Shown: piece by piece, positions 24,661 to 35,522 of the stretch
Layout of the letters: every line of letters begins with the position of its first letter
Position numbering within the stretch: the first letter of the stretch is position 1
Source: Diabrotica undecimpunctata
Lineage: Eukaryota; Arthropoda; Insecta; Coleoptera; Chrysomelidae
Reading direction: 5' to 3'
Length of the DNA stretch: 64,000 nucleotides
Assembly: GCF_040954645.1 (NCBI RefSeq)
Contig: NC_092804.1
Span: forward strand, 88,277,717 to 88,341,716
Made by a program: the position numbers and the translations under genes
The notes under the pieces: generated by a model
Databases searched by the model: none
The model's input: the letters and a program-made list of their open reading frames with translations, nothing else
Told to the model about the DNA's origin: nothing

Positions 24661-25169
24661 TTCTGATAATTTAGTTCCTCCCTTTTTTTTAAATATACTA
24701 TAGAAGGCTCAAGTACAGGTCTCATGTAATTGTGGAAGATGCATAAGGTATTTAGACATCGTTTTTTGTAAATTGAATGTTTTAGATTTTCAGATGTATA
24801 AATTTAACGTGAATTAATTTGGACTCATTTAGTTTAGGCTCTAATAGGTATACTATTTGTAGGTTAAACTCCCATGCTATACTTTAGTAAAGGCCTAAGC
24901 AATGTCAAAAAAGACTAGCACAATTTTTTTTTTCTAAAACGTATTTCTCAACAAGTTTCTCACTTAGTTATATCGATAATTCTGTATATTCAATTAATCA
25001 TGGGATACTTTTTATCTCTGAATAAAAATTATCGGTTTGGAATCAGCTCCTTTTTTTATTATTGGTTTCATTAACTTATATAAATAAATACAACCTGATT
25101 TAAAGTAAAGCTGAAGTTGGTTTTTAAATGCACACTTTAATACTCTGTTTTTGTTAGCCTTATTTTTAG

Positions 25170-26645
25170 ACGTTTTGCTCAAGCGCCCATCTCCATTGTC
25201 TCAATCATTAATTCAATTATCTCAATCATTAATTCAATTATCTCTCCTTATCTCTTACTAACACCACATCGTTAGCATACATCAGGCACCAAGGGATATC
25301 TCCTTGACATGTTTTCGTTAATTTTTCCAACACTAATTAGAAGAGATAAGGGATTAGCACTGACCCCTGATGCAATACTATTTTCAAATAAAATTTATCA
25401 GTCTTACCCTCACTTGTTCTAACATTAGTTTTCCATTACTTGCCTTATGATAAAAATTGCATCCGTTGTTGATTTGCCTTGCATGAATTTAAACTGAATA
25501 TTTCTGTTTCTTCCTGTATCCTACTATCAATTATTCTCTCCCATAGTTTCATGGTGTGACAGAGTAGTTTTAGGGCTCTATAGTTTGTACAGAGTTTACC
25601 ATCTACTTTGTTTTTCTATACAGGTACTAAAATGCTACTTCTCCATTCATCCGGTATTCGCCTTACTTTTAAAATTCTATTAAATAGTCCTGTTAGCCAA
25701 CTTGTTCCTGATTTTCCTAATGCTGATCATATATATCCAGGGATGCCATCAGGACCTATGCCTTTTCTTTTTTCATCTTATGTAGCTCTTGAATTACTTC
25801 CGCGGTCGTCATTTTCGGCACCATTGCTATTACTGTCTCTGTTGCCTCTATAGATGCTTTCTCAAACTCTTCTTTTAATTGATCGTTAAAGAACTCCTTC
25901 CAGCGATTTTTTACATCCTTTCCTTGTATAAATAGTTTAATGTATTTATCTCGTATACATTTAATCTGATTAAAATCTTTGGTTTTCTTTGCTCCACTTT
26001 TAGCAATTTTGTATATGTTTTTTTCTTAGTACTCAGTTCATTGTACAGCTTTTCATACGTTGCTACCATAGATTGTGCTACCGCTACTTTTGCTTCCTCT
26101 TTATCTATTTGATACTTTTGATAATCTTAGTCTGATATTTTTTCTTGTCCCTCTTTATATAATCTTCTCTTGTCTTTTATATTGTCTTAAACATTGTCTG
26201 ACTATCTATATTTACCAATTTTTAAGTCAATTTCCTGAGATGTTTTTAAGTATTTTAGTTACACTCTCTTTAATAATTTTTGACACATTTCTCCAAATTT
26301 CATTATGACCTTTTTCCATATTCCAACACATTCTTTTTTTATTTCTGTTCTAAATTAAACTACTTTGTCGCTTGTTAACGTCAATTAATTGTTTTTGTGA
26401 CTCTCCTCGATATTTTGGTTTTATTTCATATTTTACTTGTATATCTAGTACCAGCACTTTATGCTGTTGGCTTACAAGATAGAGTTTCACTAATTATTAC
26501 TTTAGAGTCTTTACATAAGGGATTGGCTTACGATCCATATTTGGAATTGATTTTGTCTGCTTTTGAATTGGATAAGCTGGCTTTCTCTTTTCTAAAAGCA
26601 TGTACTAACAGTGTACTAGTTATGGCCACTGTAAGTACATGCTAC
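25170..26645 (-). pseudogene. RTE-like LINE endonuclease-RT remnant
   Basis: Antisense relic matching 52905-54390, where the frames are clearer. Reading downward from 26645: linker sequence after the endonuclease, 'kdvknrWkeFFNd'-type sequence near 25900, an IPxxWRxSxLVPxYKNK region near 25660 (the plus frame 25608-25853 is its shadow), and a decayed QGSxLxP...ANDVVLV block near 25380-25260, where FADD/YADD should lie (ANDV, catalytic Asp lost). Stops throughout. Confidence 0.7.
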
Positions 26646-26689
26646 TGCTAATGCCAGCATATTATCTGCCATATTATTTGCTGCCAATA

Positions 26690-26990
26690 GCATTCTTCTA
26701 TAGCATTCTAATATTTCATCTATAGATTAAATCCGTATAGCAAATAGATATTTTTCACTTTCTCGGAGAAATAATATTCTAACATACAAAATCCTTTTAA
26801 ATTGCCAAAACCTTCCTTGCATATTTTATTCACTTAAAAGGGACAGCAGCAATATCAGTACCATAATAAGGAGTATAGTCCTGGACTGGCTAATCGTTGA
26901 ATAATAGGAAGCATGAGTGTAGCAGTTTTAATGTTTTCGGGACTGCTACCTGGTATCGGGGAGCAGTGATATCAGTACCAAGTTATTGCA
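26690..26990 (+). repeat. Interspersed repeat family U, unit 2
   Basis: Same landmarks as the unit at 24330 and same orientation, on the other side of the antisense LINE. In copy 2 its counterpart (54420) has lost about 130 bp from the middle. Confidence 0.85.
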
Positions 26991-27061
26991 TATATGAATT
27001 GTTGCTTGAACTTTATTATTACTAAACAGCCTTATATAAACAGCACTATATTCTATAACAC

Positions 27062-27271
27062 AATTAATTACTATTTAACTGGGAATAAGCCACAATTAAA
27101 GGTTAAAATACGTTTATTGACGTTTCAATTTCCACTTCGGAAATCGTTCTCAAAATACAAACATTTTGAGGTTTGTATTTTGAGAACGATTTCCGAAGTG
27201 GAAATTGAAACGTCAATAAACGTATTTTAACCTTTAATTGTGGCTTATTCCCAGTTAAATAGTAATTAATT
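27062..27271. repeat. Perfect 210-bp palindrome (fold-back element)
   Basis: Two 101-base arms (27062-27162 and 27171-27271) are exact reverse complements around an 8-base loop. The palindrome is absent from copy 2, where 'ctataacacaagaaacac' (about 54682) is uninterrupted; copy 1 has 'ctataacaca' before and 'ctatatcaca' after the inserted block (about 27053 to 27303), a near-perfect 10-bp target duplication. The insert also includes about 40 bp to the right of the palindrome. The open frame readable across it has no meaning. It resembles a fold-back MITE or an inverted dimer of a retroelement end. Confidence 0.92.
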
Positions 27272-27317
27272 TAAAATGCCACAAGAAAATAGCTTCAGAA
27301 CAATCTATATCACAAGA

Positions 27318-27600
27318 AACACTGTGTTATAAAACAGTCGAATAATATACAGATTTCCAATTCAAATATTCAAAAAATTAAAGAACAGCTTACTAAAATA
27401 GAAATCGCCTATTTAAAATGCAATCCATTAATGGCTCAAGGTACCAAGCACTTCTAGCATATGGTAATGATATTGATCTCATAAGAAACTCTCTCCCATC
27501 TGCGACATCTTCAAAAAAGTGAAGAGAACACGAAAAATGTTTTACTTAAAACCAACAAAATGAAAAATAAATACAAGCGAATCAACAAAATACAGCAATT
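27318..27600 (+). pseudogene. LINE RT remnant around active site
   Basis: Decayed plus-strand relic. A better version at 38180-38745 reads ASANDIDLIRNSL, standing for the FADDIDLIGRS box. Same sequence in copy 2 at 54690-54990. Confidence 0.55.
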
Positions 27601-27739
27601 CAATCTAGATCGTGAATAAAACAAGTGATGTTTTTATCTAAGGGGACGTCATAGAATTTTTGGAGAAATGTTCTCTAATTTATTATGTCGTAAGCGGCAT
27701 TTAGATTGACAAATACTACCCCTAATACCTGATATCTTT

Positions 27740-27774
27740 CGTACCCGTTGTTGATTTTTGCAACAACGGGTACG
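27740..27774. repeat. Perfect 14-bp-arm hairpin
   Basis: cgtacccgttgttg, loop atttttg, caacaacgggtacg. Conserved exactly in copy 2 (55118-55152). It lies at the edge of an antisense LINE patch (27620-27735). Confidence 0.85.
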
Positions 27775-28068
27775 TTATTACATACTTTATAAGTATTACG
27801 AATAAAAATAAATTAGCAAGAAGAATGTAAGTGTACTATATTTAAACCAAGTGACAGAAAAAAGAATATTATACATACATGTACTTCTAAATTAAAAATT
27901 ATATGCCTGACAACGCAAGATACAAAAAACAACGATTTAACATTGAAAACAATGATAGCTTGCACAAGCGACAAAGTATTTAAAACGATAAGGCCGAACA
28001 TATTATATGTAATTGTAATAGATATGTTGGCTAAAATTTAGTTACCATAAGACACCGAAATATTATAT

Positions 28069-28794
28069 CTGGGTAATGACTCACTACTGATTGTTAGTAT
28101 CTACCATAAGTATATCCATGTGTTTATGTGTATCTAAAGTATAGTAGTATATTGAATTCCCTACATTAAAAAATCGAAATATTTAAATTAGACAGTAAAA
28201 AATTATAATTTTAAGATTGATTTATAAATTATTATAATTTAAATTTTACTGCTTGATGAAACAAATCTTGTAAGTCATACACTGTAGCAATCGAAACATC
28301 GGAACGTACATTTATAATATAATAAATGTTTCAGTGCCAATGCATTAAAAAAAATACTAGTACATAAAAATGGACACTTTCCTTTTCAAAGTTTATAATA
28401 GACACTAATTTAAGTTTATCTATAATTAAAGCAAGTAATATAAATTACCACCATAAAATATTTAACTACATTAACCAAGTACGTATTTGTGAAATTTCTC
28501 GATGACTAAATTGATTGATATTTAAATAAATTTGAAGTTCCAAAATGTACCTGCTGTAAAATTTAAAAATCTACGACTAATCAAATTATTGGCAACATCG
28601 GAGGGGTTAAGTTGTGTACGCAAAGAAATGTATACGGATCCCAAAAGTGTTTTAACCTATTACGGAGTCCACTTAATCCGACGTGTTGGTCGGAGTCCAC
28701 ATAAAGCGCTACCCAGATAATAATATACACGGTGTATATTCGCCTGGAGTTAGTATAATACCGTTTTTGTACGGATCCCTCATTAACCGCTAGA

Positions 28795-28795
<1 letters not shown>
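28069..28795. other. Non-coding DNA right of duplication
   Basis: Unique to this side; no gene recognised. Near 28660-28700 there is 'ggagtccacttaatccgacg' followed by 'gttggtcggagtccac', a short repeated 'ggagtccac' motif. Confidence 0.4.

Positions 28796-28833
<38 letters not shown>
28796..28833. repeat. (TA)n microsatellite
   Basis: About 19 TA units. Confidence 0.95.
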
Positions 28834-28837
<4 letters not shown>

Positions 28838-29519
28838 AGCTATAAGTCAGCGGTTCTCAAATTAAAAATGTACGGTTTTCTTAATTTGATAATACGACAT
28901 TAGGGATTTTTTTAATAAAATAACTTTGTATTATGTTTTATAATAATTGAATATCATAATGTAAATTGGTAAACATTGAGTATGAAATATACAGGGTCAT
29001 TCACGCAACATGTTGGTTAAAAGTTTTCAAAGTTCTGGTCGTCACTGGTTTCTGCAAACTTGGAATAATGGGTTATGCAAAGCATTCTTAATTTTTTAAA
29101 TATTTGCATTCTTCTAGCACTTCCGGTTGTACCGGAAGTCGCCATTAAGTTTCTTATTTTAAATAGAAACTGTGCTTTTTGTTATTTTTTTTTAGAATCT
29201 ACGTAAAATTCTGGATCGATTTTTATTAGGATACCATTCTCGAAAAAATAGCCGTTTTTGAGATATTTAAAGTTTTTGAAAAATTTTTCATAATACACAT
29301 GCAACTTCAAAAATTAATATTGTGATTAATATTTATGCTGAAAAAACAAAAATTCTTTTTCAGCGTGTACTAAACTATATTTTTATTTAAGCATAAAAAA
29401 ATTTGCCAATGTTAATACTGGGTATTCAAAATTTTGTATTATTTTTTTATTTTTATATATTTTATAAATATATCTCTAAAAATATATATCTATATAAAAC
29501 AAAGACTTATTCCTACTTC
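28834..29519. other. Non-coding DNA with possible transposon end
   Basis: Contains CAGCGGTTCTCAAA at about 28852, like the terminus of some hAT elements, but no matching opposite end was found. A GC-rich hairpin at 29119-29139 (ACTTCCGGT, TGT, ACCGGAAGT) stands out in AT-rich surroundings. No coding frame supported. Confidence 0.4.
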
Positions 29520-29960
29520 CCACACACACCTTCCCAAACCCACCAAGGTAGGTTGTCCTCCTGCGGTACAACCAGCCCCGGCTTTCCTCCGCCCCCTGGT
29601 CGTCTTTGTAGCCAGGTCTCGACTATTTCGCGGTATCCCCCGTCAGGCAATGGGAGATTTCCGTGTATTTACATTTAAGTGGTAGTTTGGTGGTAGGTTA
29701 GCCCATTTGGCTTTATCACTACCGGTCAAAGCAAATGTTCGGCGATCTAATGATGGTTGTGTGTGCCGATACTTGCTTTCCCTTTTCTGCACCAAGTGCA
29801 GTCGAGAGCGAGCAAGCATCGAATCCTTTCATCCGTCGTCTAATACCCAGTCATTCGTCCAGTCATGTCCTTAATCTACCTTACTTGCTAATCTAATTTT
29901 TTTGGTGCTTGCATTCAAGAGTGTCGTGCGGCGAACCTTCGGCTCTCTCCTGCATGCGGT
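29520..29960. other. GC-rich island, unidentified
   Basis: Composition is clearly richer in G+C than the surrounding DNA (for example 'ccagccccggctttcctccgcc' near 29570). Open frames cross it on the plus strand, but none resembles a known family. Could be the untranslated end of a retroelement. Confidence 0.4.
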
Positions 29961-30172
29961 TTTTGTTTTATTTTTTTTTTGTTTTTTTTTGGTGGTTGGT
30001 ACCCTTTTGTGTTAATTTTTCTATCTACGTCTTAATTTATGGACAGGTATCATCACTATCTGACTCGCTATCCGATTCATCTGAATTTTCATCATTACGA
30101 ATAATTAAAGGTCTTTCTTCATCAATAACTTGTTCTATATCATATGACTCTAAAATTTTTTTTTCAGTATGC

Positions 30173-30755
30173 TCAATACATTTCCGCCATTGTTCCTTGG
30201 TTTAGTGCATCTTGCCAGAGTTGTAAAACGCTGGCTTCGTCGGTGGTCTTACATGCATGTTTATCATAGTAGTTTTTAGTGATGCCCCACACCAATTCAA
30301 TTTGATTGTACTGGCAATGATATGGTGGTAGTCTTAGGACCTCATGACCATATTTTAGTGCCATTTGGTCAACGCCAATTTTTTTCTCAGTAATGTGTTC
30401 TTTGCACTTATTTAATAATTCAGCTTTTAAAACTAGATGTTCGTGTTCTATATTTTTCTCCGACAGCCACTTTCTTAAGTCTTCTTTTTTCCAGCTGCTT
30501 GTGTGAAACTTTTCCTCCTCTCTGGTGTGATACGAAGCATTGTCTAAGACTATGAATGACGGATTTTCCAGATTTTTTAATAATTTTTACTCAAACCAAT
30601 GTTCAAAAATATCGGCGTCCATATTTCCGTGGTAATCATCAGTTTTTTTTTGTCGAAGAAAATATAAGACTAGCATTGAGTATAAAACCTTCCGTATTTC
30701 TGGCATGCAATATAATATATCTTTTGCCATTACTCGCACTAGTACTCGAATAGCA
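30173..30755 (-). pseudogene. Tc1/mariner-superfamily transposase remnant
   Basis: C-terminal part of a DDE_3-type transposase on the minus strand. In order: SNGKRYIILHARNTEGFI (from about 30755), LIFSSTKKN then a stop, DYHGNMDADIFEHWFE (about 30640-30590), NPSFIVLDNASYH with the second catalytic Asp (about 30560), then GHEVLRLPPYHCQYNQIELVW (about 30350-30285; the family's LPPYxxxxNPIExxW block holding the third acidic residue), ending AEMY at 30173. The N-terminal DNA-binding half and first Asp are not seen, and there are internal stops. No inverted repeats identified. Confidence 0.82.
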
Positions 30756-31869
30756 TCGATTCATTTACCAATATTACATACTTCTGAATGGTAAGGTAAT
30801 TTAGGGGTAATATGTAATCATTCCATAATATTGGCTCTGTCGATTCGTCAACATGTATAGTTTCACAATTTTTAAAAATTTTGTGGAGCCCTTAAGTACC
30901 CCTGTATCATGAATGTATATCGCTTAGTTCACGTGTATATATTATAGGGGTCGTTCAGATCTTGTTCCGTGTATATTGGAACCATACGTATATCGGTTTA
31001 AATAAGCTATGATAGTTTGGCAACTATGGGATTAAGCCGTTTATTTCCAGCGTATATTCTAAACGGTTCATATAGACTCCTTACTTTTGTTATCATTCAT
31101 ACGCATTAAATACCTGTTTTTGGTAGGTACGTGCTTTTCTAAAAATAGATTTATAGATACAAAAGGATTTAATTACCAAGTTGGATGTGTTTTTTCATAT
31201 GCGAAAATTTCCTAATGTATTTTGTTAACGTGAGTATGTCTTTATACGTTTTATTTAAGAATCCGGTTAATAAGAACTTCTTTTATTTCATCCATTGTTT
31301 TATGATATCCTATATACAGCTTTTTTATTATTTTATTTCTTCTATTTTATTATTTTATTTTTTTCTGGATTCTATTTCTTATTATTCTATTTTTTAATTC
31401 TGGATAGAAGGTTATGTCAAAATAAATATTTAAGTGCTAAAATAGATATTTTTTTGTTAAAATGGGTAGTAGTGCACAAAAAAGGGAAGAATGATTAATT
31501 TTTCTAACATGAATTATACCACTTCACCAATATTACATATTTCTGAATGTTTAATCTCGTATTTAGGGGTAAATGTAATCAATATAAGTGGAGTTAGTGT
31601 CAAATTTGCAATGATCTTTATAAGTAATAGCTTACTGACTGTACTTTACATGTTCAGTTTAAATAATTAAACCTTGTCCCTTCAGAAACGAGCAATTTAA
31701 ATGAAAAAGTCAACTAAGAAGGTGAGAAGAATCTTTTACCACCCCACATTCACACAAGTTAACCGGTGTTTGCAAAGGCAAGAGTCCTCCCGAGGGTTCA
31801 GATGGCGAGGATTAGCTTATTTTTTTTTGGTATATCTTGCACATCTGGCCAGTTTTTTCTCGATTTTAG

Positions 31870-33000
31870 TCATAAAATGGGCTTATATTCGTGAAGTACA
31901 TGTTGCGAATATAGATTTTGTTTCTTTTGTTGTTTAGCTACTTATCTTCTGATATTAGGTGTCTTGGTAGCTACGATATTGTAGAGCTTATGTATGGATG
32001 TGAGTCTTAATATCCGCTGAATTTGGATGACTAATTTATAGCTAAATCTACGTGTTAAGTATGTGTTGGTGTCATTCATACTGGCAAGGTATATTCGGCA
32101 GCAGAAGCATAGAATGCAAGCTTTTACGTTTTAAGAGTTTCTCTGTTTTTTCGGGGTTTGGCTTAAAAATGATTTATAGTCTATTTTTATTGTGTTTAAG
32201 GCATGATTTAGATTTTTCTTCACTTCAGCAACAAAAGTTTTTGGTTGTGCAATAATAGATGTGTCGTATACATAATAAAAGTTTTAGTATTTACTGGTAT
32301 GGGTTGATGGTTTGTGTACATGTTATACAGTGTAGGTGCCATTACGCTACCCTAAAGGAGACCGAAATACCAAAAATCTTCTGTTGTGTGGGCATACGCT
32401 AGTAAAACAAGTAAGTTTATTACCTAAGGAGATATCATATAGATTTTGAAAAAATGCCCTCTTATTTAAGGTGTCGTAAGCTGCAAATTGCTGCTTAGAT
32501 TGACAAATACCACTCCTCATACCTGATATCTTTTGTACCCATCTTTGCTGTGTTGGGCAAGATTTAGTATTTGTGACGTACATGATCTTCCCTGTCTATA
32601 GCAACTTTTGTCTTTTAATTTGAGTTTTTCTTCTGTTTTACCTCTTGAGAAGTATTTTGTAAAGCTGACAAAATAAATATATTGACCGATAGCTTTTGTG
32701 GTCGTTGGAATTTTTGACAGGCAATAACTTTGTCTTTGCTTTGTTTGTCTGCAGACTTTTGATATCAGTAACTGTTGTATTTTTGGTCCAAATTTTATAA
32801 TAAGCTTTGTGCTCAGATCTTCAGTCAGTGCCGTACTATTCTTCATTATATACGTAGATAGTGGATCCAAGCTCAACATCGTTAAAAGGTTTCTTCAGCT
32901 GACTGGTTTTGTCCTCTCTCATTTTAAGTTTTTCTTTGCTTCTTTGCCGGCAGAGATAGCACTTTCACATTTATTATGTGATTTTCAGCGATCAGCTTAA
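31870..33000 (-). pseudogene. Jockey/CR1-like LINE RT remnant (left arm)
   Basis: Antisense; the same gene as at 40375-41800. From 32879 downward: LTEDLSTKLIIKFGPKIQQL, then SCYRQGRSCTSQILNL (the GRSCTDQILxL block of the RT palm), then AAYDTLNKRAFFQNLYDISL with the catalytic-region Asp of AAYDT. Frameshifts near 32520-32580. The active-site box is not readable. Confidence 0.75.
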
Positions 33001-33999
33001 TACCAAATACACTATGTTTTGCCCTCTATGTATTTTCTGCACTAGAAATACGTCACATTTGTGCTAAGCGCATATGTCTGATAAGGTTAAGTAAAGTAAA
33101 GTGTCTTTATCTCTAGATATGCCCTTAATATTTATAGACATTATTAGGTATTTATGATCCTAAAAAGAACCGATTTGATAAAAATCAAATTGACCGGGTG
33201 ATTCTGATTAGCTGATTAATTAATTATTTATTACCCAGGGTACAACTGATTACGGTGGTCTTATTTGTACTCAAATTTTCGTAAAGGCTTCTCTTTTGAA
33301 TCCCATAAGAAATGGCTAATTAACTTTTCATTAAAAATAATTTTACATACTATTACTTTTCGACGATATTTCGAATCAGATTTGTATAGTAATAAGTATA
33401 GTTAATATGGAGTCTCTTTGTGAAAAGTAAATGAGTTTGTAATATCGGTCACAACTGATATATGAATGATAAGGACATAAACGGTTAAAATAAGTGCACA
33501 GAATTTTAACTAAATATATCGGCGCCATTGTTCAGGAGATGGATTTATCCCAGAGATTAAAGGTTAAATGTATATTCGAGGTTCTATTTACGTATTTTCA
33601 TTACTAAAAAAGTATATTTAAAATAAAGGCCTTAAGATATCTTTAGATTCTATGGAAATTAGAATCTATGGAAATTAGCAAATTAAAAAATACAGACATA
33701 ATTCTGAATGACAAAATTGAGACAAACAGTTGTCTCAAGTATTGTTTATATTGTAAAGGTTATCGTCATAGTATAGTCAGAACGCAACAAGGTTCTATTG
33801 GCTTTTCTGCTTTTTGTCTCCTCATTCCTATTGAAAACTTAGCCACGTAAATAACGTTTTAAAAATATATGTCAATATTTCTGAAGTGCCTTTCCTAAGA
33901 TAACTTTTTTTAAGCCTAGTTCGTTTGAGTACATGTAATGGCTTTGATAGTTCCCAACAGATAAGTATTGATTGTAGGTTGGATAGCAGTTGATTGTTC

Positions 34000-34470
34000 A
34001 GGCATGTGTTGATAAATATGATGGGTCGGTATGTAGTCCCATTATTCCTAAATCTGACCATATGTTCCCTCCCCTGTTGATTCGTGGACGTCCTAAGAGC
34101 ATTTTTTCTCTCGGGGCATTCTCCCAGTTTAACTTGGCAATGCAGTTATTAGAAAGCCTTTGGATGTAGCCAGCGTAACTTTGGCGTTGAGATTTAGTCT
34201 CTTGTATGACGTTGCTATCTTTATATATCTGTTAGACCTTTGGAATTAGTTCCGGTTCGGTATTGGTTAGTATTCGGACCTTTGTAAGTTGGAAAATAAT
34301 TCTGATGGTTTTTCTAGTAATCCTTATCTAATTAATACCTTAAGTTTTAATTACATTGTTTTGTCATCGTTCTCGTCACATTTTCAGTCAATAGCACTGG
34401 TTTAATCACTGTTTTATATGTCCTGATTTTAGGGATTTGTATTAGACTTCTGGATTTAAAAGTGTTATGT
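34000..34470 (-). pseudogene. LINE RT C-terminal remnant (left arm)
   Basis: Antisense mate of 38930-39400. The end of the ORF reads as KxxLGRPRINRGG-type sequence followed by SDLGIMGL. Decayed. Confidence 0.6.
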
Positions 34471-34679
34471 GGGTTATATTTACATCAGTTAGCTACCTGA
34501 ATATTCCATTTTATTTCTTATGTGACAGCGTTATCTACGATACCTAAAGCGCTGCAATCTTTCAAAATTATATGGGTTTATTGTTACGTTATGCCCTACT
34601 CTACGTCCTCTCTCTTGTATGTTAAAGAAAATTTATTTAGTTTTCTCATTACTTACTATCAGACCGTTTTAGCATTATT

Positions 34680-34985
34680 TTATAGCATACTAATATTTAA
34701 TCTATGGTTTAAATCCGGATAGTAAATAGATATTTTTCACTTTCTCGGAGAAATAATATTCTAACATACAAAATCCTATTAAATTGCCAAAACCTTTCTT
34801 GCATATTATATTTACTTATGAGGGACAGCAGCAATATCAGTACAGTAATAAGGCGTATAGTCCTGGGCTGGCTAATCGTTGGATAATTGGAAGCATGAGT
34901 GTAGCAGTTTTAATGTTTTCGGGACTGCTACCTGGTATCGGGGAGCAAAGATATCAGTACCAAGTTAGTTCATATAGGAATTGTT
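34680..34985 (+). repeat. Interspersed repeat family U, unit 3
   Basis: Same landmarks as at 24330; closest by eye to the unit at 26690 (shares 'atgttttcgggactgctacctggtatc'). It lies just outside the inverted arm. Confidence 0.85.
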
Positions 34986-35149
34986 GCTTGAACTTTATTA
35001 TTATTAAACAGCACTATATTTCCTAGTAAAATCGTCACGACTTTACAGTAAGACAAATTTTCGAACGTTGGTTATGGAAACATCATGTACATACCACCGG
35101 ATTCCCTAGATCGATACTCCCTGTTTGTTGAATGTTACGTCTGGTCTCA

Positions 35150-35522
35150 ACTATTGTCATCATCATCATCACTGGCTCGACAACCCTTTTTGGGTCTTGG
35201 GTCTTGGGTCTTGGCCTGTTCCAGGATTGTTCTCCATTCTGATCTGTTTCGTGCTTTTTTTCTCCAGTTTTTTATTTTTAAGGTTATATCATTTTCTATT
35301 TGTTCTAAGTATCTCAGTTTCGGTCTTCCTCTTGTTATTTTTCCTAGTGGCAACTGTTTGAATCTTTTGTTTGGTATTTCGCCTTCTTCCATTCTTTCTA
35401 CATGTCCTATCCAACGCAGCCCTCCTATTTTAATGAATGTTATAATATCCGGATCCTGGTATATTTTGTATAGTTCAGAGTTGTATCGTCTTCGCCATAT
35501 TCCGTTTTCTTTTGTGCCCTTA
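35150..35522 (-). pseudogene. LINE RT 3' end (interrupted element, distal part)
   Basis: Reading down from 35522: KGTKENGIWRRRYNSELYKI, then DPDIITFIKIGGLRWIGHV, RFKQLPLGKITRGRPKLRYL, WRKKARNRSEWRTILEQAKT, ending in a (GAT)n tail at 35157-35171. Joined across the insertion at 35523-37082 this continues the frame that ends at 37083 (FERKILRHIY). One LINE, split by a nested insertion. Confidence 0.85.

Larger units (their letters stand above)
15471..28068 (+). repeat. Segmental duplication, copy 1 (~12.6 kb)
   Basis: Collinear, same orientation, with 42619-55445, starting 'taaatacccctgtatcata' and ending 'gacaccgaaatattatat'. Protein-sized checks show few differences: an 81-codon antisense frame (25608 vs 53342) differs at 4 residues, and a 64-codon frame (22947 vs 50691) at 2. 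Copy-specific events: a (TA)n expansion at 17318, a ~0.4-kb stretch missing at about 17095 (present at 44150-44560), a 62-bp insert at 22384 and a palindrome at 27062. The content is old transposons, detailed separately. Confidence 0.93.
31060..34655 (+). repeat. Inverted repeat, left arm (~3.6 kb)
   Basis: Reverse complement of 38757-42618. The 77-codon frame at 33828-34061 (minus) and its mate at 39341-39574 (plus) differ at 6 residues. Parts also align, more weakly and directly, with the 15.4-17.5 and 23.9-24.6 kb parts of the direct duplication, so all are branches of one repeat family. Confidence 0.9.

Noticed and set aside
25608..25853. Plus-strand 81-codon frame conserved at 53342-53587
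   Set aside because: It is the shadow of the antisense LINE RT; the minus-strand reading carries the family motifs.
26994..27230. 78-codon plus-strand frame
   Set aside because: Most of it is one arm, the loop and part of the other arm of a perfect palindrome, so the coding reading is incidental.
29403..29685. Two overlapping plus-strand frames with hydrophobic starts
   Set aside because: They begin in low-complexity AT-rich DNA and run into the GC-rich island without family features; no support for a gene.
31185..31498. Phe/Tyr-rich frames resembling membrane proteins
   Set aside because: T-rich DNA inside the inverted repeat; the mate arm does not preserve them as frames.
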